Both the position numbers and the translations under genes were made by a program. This document shows positions 30,824-40,350 of a DNA stretch of 64,000 bases, one piece after another. The notes under the pieces were generated by a model. That model searched no databases. It saw only the letters and a program-made list of their open reading frames with translations, and was not told the origin of the DNA. The stretch's first letter is position 1. Every line of letters begins with the position of its first letter. Location of the stretch: the NCBI GenBank assembly GCA_027422505.1, contig JAPQWV010000028.1, positions 5,422,001 through 5,486,000 of the forward strand, in the 5' to 3' direction. This stretch comes from Craterostigma plantagineum. Its lineage: Eukaryota; Streptophyta; Magnoliopsida; Lamiales; Linderniaceae.

Positions 30824-33800
30824 GTAATACCCGTAAAATCTAATTACGGGATTTACAATATAATTAGCAATATAATGTCTTAATTAGGAACTTTGCTAAG
30901 AAAATTTAAATAAAATAAAAGGTTAAGGCTATGGGAGAATTGATTGTAATACGTGACTTATTTTGTGAAATACATGCTAATATTTTGGATGCTCTACGTG
31001 ATATATGTTTTAGACTTATGCATGTATTACATGACTAGTAATTTATATGAGGATATTAGGAGTAAGGATCAATTAATTAAAGGAAAAATAGAAATCGACC
31101 GGTTTTATGTTTGTAAGTGGTGGAATAGCCAAATATGAAATGAAATAATGAGTGGGGAAGGAGAAATCGATCGATAGGTATTCATGAAATCAGGAATCGA
31201 TCGATTTCTATGTCCATTAATGAAGAAATCGCCGAGTAATCAAGTTAGGGAAGTCGGGCGATCGTGTGGATAGCTAGAATCGACCGATTAAAGCAATAGA
31301 AACTCAGAAATTAAACCAATCATGATACATATAAAATTTAATAACTTAAGGACACATAAGAATTGCTTAATATAGGAGGTAAAATATTAGCTTAGTCACC
31401 TACTAGCTAGTCAATTCAAGCACAACTTTCCAAGCTTTAATACTTATCAAATACGTTGAGAATTATGGAGAGAAATATCCTAAATAATAACGAAAGTTAG
31501 AAGAAATTCTCATAAGCAAAACACCTAAAGTAAAAGAAAAAGGAAAAGAGGAAATTCCATAGCTCTAACACGATTAAGTTCAGCCAACGTTGGAATTCTC
31601 AACAACTCAAATCTTCGGATCATAAGGTAGTTAATATTTCGTTTATAATACATAGATTTTATTGTGACTTGCGTGATACTATGTCCGTAATCTTATATAT
31701 GGTATAGGAGGATTTCGAATACAAGATTCATTTGAGAGAAAACCCTAAATTCTGGAATTTTTATTTAAGTTAGTTTGCTACTTATTTTAGAGTTGAAATA
31801 AGAAATTATATGAATAGGATTTGTTAGTCTCACGATAATTTTCAGCTAGGACACAAGGCTGCTGAAAACCATAACTCCTAGGTTTAAATTTATGTAAACC
31901 CAATTACTTAGGTTCATAAATGCGTAAATCAGGAAGTTGGATTAATTTTAGAGTAGGAGAAACAACATATGAATGGAAGATGAAGTCTTAAGGGTCTGAA
32001 GTTGGGAGTCTCGAGATTTATAAAATTTAAGAGGAAGCTAAATCGAAAATTCGTAACATGAATGTCGAGTTTAGAGTATATATCGAATTGATGATTTCCG
32101 AAACCAACAATCTCGAAACCCATTTCTATAGAAATTCGAAATTTATCTTTGATGCTGACCTCGAAATTCTTGTGTAATGTTGAAATACATCTCGAGATTT
32201 TTATTTAAAATATCAAAACATATCTTGAAATCTATCTTTAATAATTAACATCGAAATCTTTATGTATTGTAAGAGCTCGACATCTTATTTTTAATATCGA
32301 CATACTTATCGAAATTATATCGAAATCCTTACACATAGAATATATCAAAATTTTAGATGTTGTATCGAGATTTATTTGAAATCATGTCGAGATCGATCTT
32401 TCTAACACCAAGCTCGAGATTTACTTATAACTAATCTCTAGACTCACCCAAAGCCATATCAAGATCATTTATACAATATCGATATATATATGATATATAT
32501 GTATATCTCGAAATTTTGTATAAGCATGAGATCATAAGGTTACAAGTTCGAAAACTATCAAGCAAAACTAGGGTTTTCAAACTAAGCCAATTTCATGAAA
32601 TTAAATTTAGACTAACAAATCCTAATTTTATATGTTCCTATATTTAGGATTTGAAGATTAGCGATTTACCGATAAGCTAATAGCTAAGGATACCAGGTAA
32701 GTGGAAATCGCAACTACAACACATAATTTTTATGTGCATGAAATTATGTGTTATGTGCTTTTATGATTTTATGTGACGTGTCTATGTGCTTATATGATTT
32801 TATGTGAGTTCTTACGTGATTTAATTACGTTATACGATGACATGACACGCATACTCACGGCATGAGCATGTGCACGCACGACTAGTATGAGAGTCAGGGA
32901 GATAGCGTGTAGCGTGCATGTGTATAAGTTCGCTTGAAAGCGATATGTATATTTGCCGATATGGGCATTTATGTCGACTCAATGACGAGTCACGGCTCTT
33001 CTATGCTACCACCGCGATTCACGAAACCAAATTACCTGATTCACAAAAGGTAGGGGGAATACCTCGTAGCGGGAGATGCAACCTGGAGGATGCGACTCGA
33101 GGGTATAAGCGGCACCGAGGGAACCTCGAGTGTTGGCGACCTCGTAGTAAGCTACCAGTGAGAAGCGCCCGCGTGTCAGACCGCATTGGGATGGAAAGGC
33201 GCCTTAGGGTTAAACGAAATTTGTGTGCCCGGGTTAGCCTCTCAATGGGACTGCATTGGGATTGAAAGGCACTAGTAGCCTCTCAGTGTGGATCACACTG
33301 GGATTGAAAGGCACTGGTAGCCTCTCAGTGTGTACCGCATTGGAATTGAAAGGCACCATAGGGTTACGCACAGATGGAGTACTCGGGTTTAGCCTCCCAG
33401 TGTGTGTACTGCCACTTATACCCTTAGGGGTTTGAGCTCTATATGGTGCATAGTAAGATTGAAAGCCGAGGGCCCAATAAGAAATGAAAAGAACGAGAAG
33501 GATACGAGAGGTCAATAGCATTGGCGCGGATGCCTTCGCTATTTAGGTCACGTGCATTTCATGCATGGTTTTCACTTACTGAGCTTTATAAGCTCATTCC
33601 ACGTTTTATGTGTTGTAGGACCCCGCGATCACGGTACGTGATCATTTTCAAGGCGAGGCCGACTTTTGAAGCCTCCGGGGGCTTTTGAGATGGAAGTGTG
33701 TGCATGGATGCGACCTCGTGGAGGCCCAGTAGATAGATTTATTTTGACCCGCATGCGCGCTTTCCTATGTAAACAGGACCCATTATGATTTTGTAGGAAC

Positions 33801-33924
33801 AGTTACGATTCCCTTTTATGAAAAGAAAAATTTTATACGAAATTTCGTACGATCTATTTCAGTATTAGGACATTAGTCGCGTAGACTAGTTAAGAAAGTA
33901 GTGGTGGAAGGCGGGGCTGCCACA
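30824..33924 (+). repeat. 3' LTR of the gypsy element, 3,101 bp
   Basis: The complete LTR starts TGTAATACCCGT directly after the polypurine tract and ends GCTGCCACA. The part absent from the 5' LTR (30824-31692) contains several 'atcgatcga' palindromes (about 31166-31206). The rest mirrors the 5' LTR, including the TCGARAT words and the ~42-bp array (about 33234-33375). Small ORFs on either strand recur at equivalent places in both LTRs because the LTRs are copies, not because they are genes. Confidence 0.9.
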
Positions 33925-34084
33925 CACGATTTGAGGGGGAGAAACTTCATTTAACCTATATATATATATATATATATGTATACAACAAAAAAAGGGAAAA
34001 GAAAAGCAAAAAAAAAAGGAAAAGAAAAGCAAAAAAAGGGGAAAAAGAAAGAAAAACCCGCTCAGGCGCTTCCACATCCCAAGA
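33925..34084. repeat. Simple-sequence junction: (TA)n and A/G-rich tract
   Basis: After the gypsy LTR comes 'gatttgagggggag', a polypurine-like word also found 3' of pol in copia copy B. A (TA)n microsatellite follows (about 33957-33977), then an A/G-rich run with 'aaaagaaaagc' repeats. No gene is present; it separates the gypsy element from copia copy C. Confidence 0.7.
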
Positions 34085-34330
34085 CGGACTTCACTTGAAA
34101 ACTCGAGAGGGTTTGTGTGGTTTTGATAAACTCAATGATTAGACCTGGAGTTTCGTCCTTAGTTCTGAGAAATTTGGTCCATGTGTAGCGCGAGAAATCA
34201 TCCACAATAACCAACACAAATCTTCGCCCATTGATGGTCTGAGTGCGCATAGGTCCACACAAATCGATATGAATGAGTTCGAGAGGTTTCGAGGTTGAGG
34301 CAATGTGTTTGGTAATGATCGTTAACGCGT
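34085..34330 (-). pseudogene. Copia integrase core fragment (copy C)
   Basis: This encodes 'KPLELIHIDLCGPM' (with the first catalytic Asp), 'VLVIVDDFSRYTWTKFLRTK' and 'IIEFIKTTQTL', the start of the integrase catalytic core. It ends before the second Asp (TDNG) and the Glu, so it cannot be active. The frame is open from 34379, but the residues upstream of about 34320 come from leader sequence. Confidence 0.85.
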
Positions 34331-35309
34331 AATAGATCTGTGAAATGAAACGCTTTAGTTTTGAATGAGATATAGTCAAGTGTGAGTAATTTCGAGTGTT
34401 GAGTCTAAGTACGTAAATTCACTTAATGAATTCTGTCGCAATTTAAAAATTTGATGAATTTTGTGTAATGCTTGAGGATCGGACGATTGGAGTTATGTGA
34501 AATTGGAATTTTGGTCTACCCAATTTGAATGCTTGATCGATTCTAACTTATATGAGGCAAGCTCGGCGATTGGTCCTAAGTTTTGAGAACCGGGCAATAG
34601 AAATTGAATTTAGAGTTCTAGAATCGGGCGAAAGTGTGAATCGTGCGAAAGAGTTTAGAAAAGATTAGTTTCGATCGAAAGAGGGATTCGATTTGAATAA
34701 TTCGTTTCGATCGATAGAAATGAGGAGGTTTCGGGTGAATTTGGTCCAAATTGATTTCGTTTCGATTGACTAAGATTGAATTTGGCTAATTGGACGATTG
34801 AGTTTCGGGCGATACAGTAAATGAATTGGACTTCCGCCGAGAAATATATCGGGCGAGACTTAGCAATTTGGTACTGTAGACTTTCGAGCGATATGGATTG
34901 GACTTTCGCCGAGAAATGTATCGGGTGAAACTGTGAAATTAGCAAGAAATTCCATGAAACTCAAATTGATCGAAACTCCTCACAGTGGGTTTCGGTCGAA
35001 ACCTTCAAACTCGATGGTACTGTTCTATCAGTTACCCGAAAGTGATGAACAGTTCAGTAAAAACCAGATTTTTAGACTCGTTTTTGCTCAAATCCTACTC
35101 AAACTTGACTGAAATCGACGTGAAAGAGCATAAATGTACTCAATATCAGTTTTCTAACGTCCTAGGAGTAAGAAATCACTGAAAACGATTTGAAAACACC
35201 CAAAAACAGTGAAAAAAATCGAAAATGAGTTTTCAAGCAAAAAACTTCGTCAAATCACGTCGGAATCGAGCAAAAATGGATTCAGATGGAAGATATTGAT
35301 CCGTGTTAG

Positions 35310-35321
35310 GCTCTGATACCA
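35310..35321 (-). promoter_or_regulatory. Primer-binding site, initiator tRNA-Met (copy C)
   Basis: TGGTATCAGAGC on the minus strand, two bases after the LTR end ...GGGCCAACA. Confidence 0.9.
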
Positions 35322-35323
35322 CT

Positions 35324-35618
35324 TGTTGGCCCTTTTATTACCGAACAAGGATCAAAAGAAAGGATTTAATGTGTAAAACGTGAAGAACACTTTGAGTGCA
35401 TGTTAGTGTGTTTTTCTATAGAAAAGTACAAGGTGGCTTACCTTTTGAATTCTTTTGATAAAACCCTAATTAGGGTAAGTGGGGCTTTATATACCACAAG
35501 TATTTGGTATATTAAAGCCCAATACAAAAGTCTTACTAAATATCATATGTCACCCCAAACTACTACAACCCACTAAGATAAACACAATGAAATTGAACAC
35601 TATAAAATATTCCTAACA
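35324..35618 (-). repeat. LTR of copia copy C, 295 bp, with TATA box and splice-donor consensus
   Basis: It begins TGTTAGGAATATTTTATAG and ends GGGCCAACA (minus strand). A TATA box (TATATAAA) lies at 35493-35486. About 45 nt downstream is AAAAG|GTAAGCC, with the break between 35442 and 35441, a near-perfect 5' splice site. The layout matches the LTRs of copies D and E. Confidence 0.85.
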
Positions 35619-37350
35619 CTAAACATGTAACTGTACTTTCGCACGAGGGTATGAGCAGGAACAATATATCGCATTTAATCAATTCTGCATAGATGCAAAT
35701 TAAAATGCATATTAAAATGTGCGATCTACTTTTCTTCTCTTTTTTTATTTAATTAAAGAATTAAGAAAAAAAAGAGAGAAAAGTCAAGAAACTTATTATT
35801 AAATATATATATATATATTTAATTTTATTATGAGTAGTAATATTTTTAATAGTATGGGGTCAAATTATTTTGCTTTGATCAATCGTCACGCCTAAAATTT
35901 CGCAAGACATTAGAAAGATCATATGCCGTCAGGTCAAGTCAACAATCTAAAGTCCTAAGTCCATAGAGCAGTCCATTTCGACAACTCTCACTAGGTTCAC
36001 TCTAGCACTCTATTATTTTTAACTTGGGATTTTAATATTTATATCACTCAAGTCATCACAAGCAATATTGCGTCAATTTACCTGTGATCGAGGCGCTTTT
36101 AATCATTTCACCTAAGCGAAAGATCGTCGATGTGGAATCAAAGGGACTTAAAAAGGTTTTAATTTGGCTATGACTAAGAAGGGAAGGATTATTTTGGAAA
36201 ATGTGGGCTTTTTGTCGTCTTCCATTTCTTCGTCATTCGTCTCCACCGGCATTTGTATTGTCTATTTTTCATCCTTTTTCCTTCTTCCCCCATTTTTTTA
36301 TTTATTATTATTCCCTTATATGGTCAAGCTGAAGCTCCACTTCTCCACGAGGCTGTAGGCGATTATCATAGGCGAAGTTCTTCTTGTTGGTTCTCGGGCC
36401 GATACCGTGCTCCTCTTCTCTTATTTCCTAGATAGGTTTCAGATATTATCGATTTGGAGAAGTCCACAGTTATGGAATTCCACCCGAGGCTGTGCTCCTC
36501 TTCTCGTTTCCCGATATAAGACCAGATTATCGTTGGAGAAGTTCACTTCGAGGTGCTCCTCTTTCCAGCCGTTCTGACGAGCGTACGAGATTATCGACGG
36601 AGAAGTTCACAGCAGGATCCATGCCACCTTCTAAGAATTTGTGATATAGATAGTCGGAAAGTAGGTTCCTTTGGTCTGCTTTTTGTGCGTTGAGCAACGC
36701 CTTCTTTTGTCATCTTTTTCTTTGTCGTATTTCCTCCCCCTCCTTTTCTCTATTGAACAACCCGCCGTAAACTTAGACAGTTGGTTGAAGGCTCAAAGGG
36801 TTTCAAAAGAAGAAAAAGAAATTGGAGAAGGCACAAAGTGGATGACTAGGGGTTAATGTAAGGATAAAAGATTTACAAAAGCGAGTGAGGAATTACCTAG
36901 AAGCCCCTATCATCTTCCTAACAATCTAATGCAAGGCGAGTATGAGGCCAAGAAACACTAGTTAAGACAAGCAATTGATTGTGCGACTCGCTCGAGAATA
37001 GATCCAAAGAAGAAAAAAATAAAAGGCTAGAATCCTCACATGCGTAACGTGACTTTATGTCTATTTGCGCAAACTAAAGACCTTTAGACACAAGAAAGAG
37101 ACTATGATTGACAAAATTAAGCAATTAATCAGCCGCTTGTCAGGGAAACTTATTTGTGATTTAGATCAAAGCATCCTAAGGATATCTTCATTCCCCTAAT
37201 ATTATAAGTACATGTATAATATTTTTGGATTTTCTTTATTCTAGTATATTATATTATTATTAAATTTGCACGCAAGATATGACATTAAAGAATAGAAAAC
37301 ACATAGCGTAGAGCATATTAAAAAACAAAAAATCAGGTAGAGCACATATC
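35619..37350 (-). other. 3' tail of copia copy A with repeat-bearing insert
   Basis: The two ends of this stretch (about 35640-36125 and 37240-37350) match, on the minus strand, the sequence after pol in copy B (59890-60560), including 'gcctcgatcacaggtaaattgac'. Between them A has about 1.1 kb not present in B. Part of this (about 36320-36625) holds three or four degenerate repeats around 'gattatcg.tggagaagttcac' and 'gtgctcctcttctc'. ORFs here are short and unlike known proteins. Confidence 0.6.
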
Positions 37351-38592
37351 ACGGGAGGTTCAACATTCCTAATTTTTCGACAAGAAATTGGAATCGTTTT
37401 TCATTCAATGCCTTGGTGAAAATGTCAACTAGTTGATACTCCGTGTTCACGAAATACATGTCAATCGTGCCTTTTTCTACGTGATCTCTTGTAAAGTGAT
37501 ATCTAATGTCTATGTGTTTTGTGCGTGAGTGTGAACAGGATTACACGTAATTGCAATGACACCTTGGCTATAACTATAAATGGGTATATTGTTTAGATTG
37601 TACCCATAATCGCGAAGCTGAGTCCTCATCCATAACATTTGAGAGCAACAGCTGGCGGCAGCGACGTATTCTGCCTCGGCCATCGATGTTGATACGAAGT
37701 TCTACTTCTTGGATGACCAACAAACCAGCTTTTTGCCTAGAAATTGAGCGCCACCGAATGTGGTCTTCCTGTCCATTCGGCAACCTGCATAATCAGCGTC
37801 AGTATAGCTAATTAATTTGAAGTTTGTACCTTTAGGATAACATAGTACTAAAGTGGAGGAGCCCTTGAGGTAACGCAGAATTCGCTTCACCGCAAGCATG
37901 TGAGATTCTTTGGGATCGGCTTGGAAACGGGCACACAGGCAGGTGGCAAACATAATATCGGGCCTGATTGAGGTGAGATAGAGAAGAGAGCTGATGATGC
38001 TGCGATAAAAGGGTGATGTCGACCGCCTTTCCTTTGGGATCGGCATCCAACTTGCAGCTTGTTGACATAGGAGTGCTGAGTGGCTTGCTCTGATCTTGAT
38101 GGAACTTCTTCAGAATGTCTTTGATGTATTTCGTCTGACTTATGAAGATGTCATCTTCAAGTTGCCTGACTTGGAGTCCTAAGAAGAACTGCATCGCTCC
38201 CATGTGACTCATTTCAAACTTGCTCTTCATTAAATCTCCAAATTTCTTGCGCAACCGTGGATTAGTTGATCCAAAGATGATGTCGTCTACGTAAACTTGG
38301 ACTACCATCAAGTCTTTGTCTTGCCATTTGATGAAGAGTGTCGTATCGATTGTTCCTCGGATGAATCCAGACTGGACGAGGAAATCGCTCAGGACATCAT
38401 ACCAAGGACGTGGAGCTTGTTTCAGTCCGTAGAGAGCTTTGTCCAATCGATAAACATGAGTGGAATGTTCTTGGTCAACGAAGCCTTCTGGCTGAGCTAC
38501 GTAGACTTCCTCCTTTAAAACGCCATTGAGAAAGGCGGTCTTAACGTCCATTTGGTAGACTTTGAAGTCTTTGTGAGCCGCATAAGCCAGGA
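37351..38592 (-). pseudogene. Copia copy A pol, C-terminal part (RT and RNase H)
   Basis: The RT half begins with '[20 protein letters not shown]' and has '[20 protein letters not shown]' and the YVDD catalytic box (about 38290). A frameshift near 38040 leads to the connection and RNase H region ('[13 protein letters not shown]', '[20 protein letters not shown]'). A further frame change near 37700 leads to 'AEAEYVAAASCCSQMLWMRT'. The stop lies at about 37351. The upstream part of the same gene lies at 52829-53590, displaced by the insertion of element E. Removing E and one copy of its CAGGA duplication brings the two parts back into one frame. Confidence 0.9.
38588..38592 (+). repeat. Target-site duplication CAGGA, left copy (element E)
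   Basis: CAGGA directly precedes the 5' LTR of element E; an identical CAGGA at 52824-52828 follows the 3' LTR. Confidence 0.95.
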
Positions 38593-38734
38593 TGTTAGGA
38601 TATTTATAAGTTTGTGTCAATAGTTTAAGTCTTGGGTTATATTTTGTAATTATCCTTATAGCTTGGGCTTTGGACTAGAATGTAATTATTTAATAATTAG
38701 TGTTTGGGCCTTAATATACCTAGGGTTAATGTGG

Positions 38735-38741
38735 TATATAA
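38735..38741 (+). promoter_or_regulatory. TATA box in the 5' LTR of element E
   Basis: TATATAA within 'gtggtatataaggttttacc', also conserved in copy C (TATATAAA). Transcription would be expected about 30 nt downstream, which sets U3 at roughly 175 bp. Confidence 0.7.
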
Positions 38742-38817
38742 GGTTTTACCAACACAATTTGAAAGGCAATCAAAGATCAAAAGGCTAAACCCATTCTTCA
38801 CACAATACACACACTTG

Positions 38818-38826
38818 AAGGTGAGA
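38818..38826 (+). promoter_or_regulatory. 5' splice-donor consensus in the LTR R/U5 of element E
   Basis: AAG|GTGAGA, with the break between 38820 and 38821, about 80 nt after the TATA box and so inside the predicted transcript. The same word is kept in the 3' LTR at 52754/52755, and copy C has AAAAG|GTAAGC at the equivalent place. Use as a donor is inferred, not shown. Confidence 0.5.
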
Positions 38827-38892
38827 ACCTCTCCCTTTTCATTCCATCAAAGACTCTTTGATTCCTTGTTTGGTGCAATCGGGACCAATAAG

Positions 38893-38904
38893 TGGTATCA
38901 GAGC
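38893..38904 (+). promoter_or_regulatory. Primer-binding site, initiator tRNA-Met (element E)
   Basis: TGGTATCAGAGC lies 2 nt after the 5' LTR. Confidence 0.93.
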
Positions 38905-40350
38905 AAACGTGGATCGATCTGCATTGATTTGAATCCAGTTTCGTTCGATTCCGAGAAAGATCAAAGGTGTTTTGGGCAAAAAATCACTTTCAGCACTTTG
39001 AGCTCGTTTTTGGGGTTTTTACGCTTCGTTTTTGTGTTTAAAACCTTTCCCCAGATCGATTCTATGCCTAAAATGTTTTTAGAACACTTTGAATCAGTTT
39101 TAACGAGTTTTGAACAAGATCGAAGCAAAAATATTCAGAAAAAGTCATCTCGGCCTCTCCCTGTTTTTGGTCGATTTGATCTGTTTTTTTTTTGTTTTTA
39201 GCTCTCAAATCGGTCGACTATGTGTTTAGGGAAGAGTTTCTGAAGTTTTGGATCAAGTTTGCGTGATTTTGGTTGAGATTTGAGTGAAAAACGGACTATT
39301 TTATGGAAAAACTCGCGACAAGCAATGGAACAGTAACCTTGTGTTCTTGGATGCAAAATTTCATGCTGTCGTTCAAGTCCGCGAAATTTCTTTATCCGAG
39401 AAATTTTATTCTGAGAATCCTTTCAAAACCGCGAAAAGTTCACGTTCACTTCGTTTTTCTCAACTGCCCAGTTTTCTTAAAATCAGAGAACTCGTATATC
39501 CGCGAAAATTAATTCCAAGAATCTTATCAAAACCGCGAAAAGTTCACTTTCACGTCATTTTTTCTCAACTGCCTAGCTTTTCAAAACCGCGAAAATTTCT
39601 CTTTCACTTCAATTTTTTTTCAAACGGCATATTTCTCCAAATCTGAGAAACATATATCCGTGAAAGCTTTTGAAAAACTGAGAAATATTTCTAAGTCGAG
39701 AAATTTCTTAAAAACCGAGAAAGTTTGCAAATTCGCAAAAAATTCTTTGAAACTGAGAAAGTTTGTCAATCCAAGAAATTTTCAGCCGAGAAAGTTTATT
39801 TCCTCCGAGAAAATTTTTTCAAAACCACGATTTTCAAATCCGAGAAACTTTTTAAAACCACACTTCAACTCTCGATGCGAAATTTCTAGCGAAGTTTTTA
39901 AAATCCACAACTGAGAAACTTTCTCACATGACAAATTTTAAAATCCGAGAAAATCATTTTCAACAGAGAATTTGTTTTCCATTTTTCTGTCCGAGAATCT
40001 TTCATTAAACTCACGCAAACATCAAAGTTTCTTAACAAATAATTTCTCGGGTAATTCTTCATACAATCACGCCTCTTCAAACTGCAAATTTTTTCCTGAT
40101 GTGTTAAATTTTTTTTCTCGTGTTAAAATTTATTCTCGTGTTGAAATTTTTCCTTGAACTTTTCCGAACTTCAAGATATATCTTCCCTTCATACGCTTTC
40201 GACCATCACACACGTTCACTTAGTTCTAAGAAATTCTTTAAACGATTTCTCTCGAACTCTACTCGTTAAACTCATATTTCTCATCTCGTTCGTTACTAAC
40301 CCTTTTATCTATACAAGATCAAAACCACGGACGATTCGACTGCACCAACC
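38905..40350 (+). other. Leader of element E with CGAGAAA/GCGAAA motif array
   Basis: This is 1.45 kb between primer site and gag ATG. From about 39300 to 40190 it is filled with short words of the type CCGAGAAATTT, CCGCGAAAAGTT and GCGAAATTTC every 20-40 bp. Spacing is irregular and copies are diverged. Small open frames (39284-39646, 39660-39914) arise from the repetition and show no homology I recognise. The same motif class fills the spacer before the extra ORF. Confidence 0.75.

Larger units (their letters stand above)
26500..33924 (+). mobile_element. Ty3/gypsy (Tekay/Del-like) element with gag only
   Basis: The order is: truncated 5' LTR (26500-28733), primer site, gag (28887-30011), a pol-less remnant, polypurine tract (about 30800-30823) and a full 3' LTR (30824-33924) beginning TGTAATACCC. 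Protease, RT, RNase H and integrase are absent, so it is non-autonomous and would depend on an intact relative. The two LTRs are very similar over the shared 2.2 kb, differing by scattered substitutions and one small indel region near 27260-27330 / 32450-32530, so the insertion is recent. The 5' LTR lacks its first 869 bp and is fused to LINE sequence, so no target duplication can be shown. Confidence 0.85.
34085..35618 (-). mobile_element. Internally deleted Ty1/copia copy C
   Basis: On the minus strand: LTR (35618-35324), primer site (35321-35310), leader with 'gggcgaaa', 'cgatcgaaa' and 'cgagaaat' words (about 35300-34380), then directly the middle of integrase (about 34315-34085). Gag, coiled-coil region, protease, integrase zinc finger, RT and RNase H are missing, as is a 3' LTR. 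It sits in the 3' tail of copia copy A: A and B match up to a shared 'tacatg' just outside the LTR (about 35630), so C inserted there. Confidence 0.75.
38593..38890 (+). repeat. 5' LTR of element E
   Basis: It begins TGTTAGGATATTTATAAG and ends GGGACCAATA. It contains the promoter and a splice-donor consensus, annotated separately. The 3' LTR copy differs by a changed first two bases (GA for TG), about five other substitutions and a one-base deletion. Confidence 0.95.

Noticed and set aside
36164..36856. Short Phe/Ser-rich ORFs in the copy A tail
   Set aside because: Pyrimidine-rich low-complexity DNA with no homologous frame in copy B.
39284..39914. ORFs of 120 and 84 codons upstream of gag
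   Set aside because: They are by-products of the CGAGAAA/GCGAAA array, with repetitive Lys/Phe/Ser composition and no conservation in copy B.
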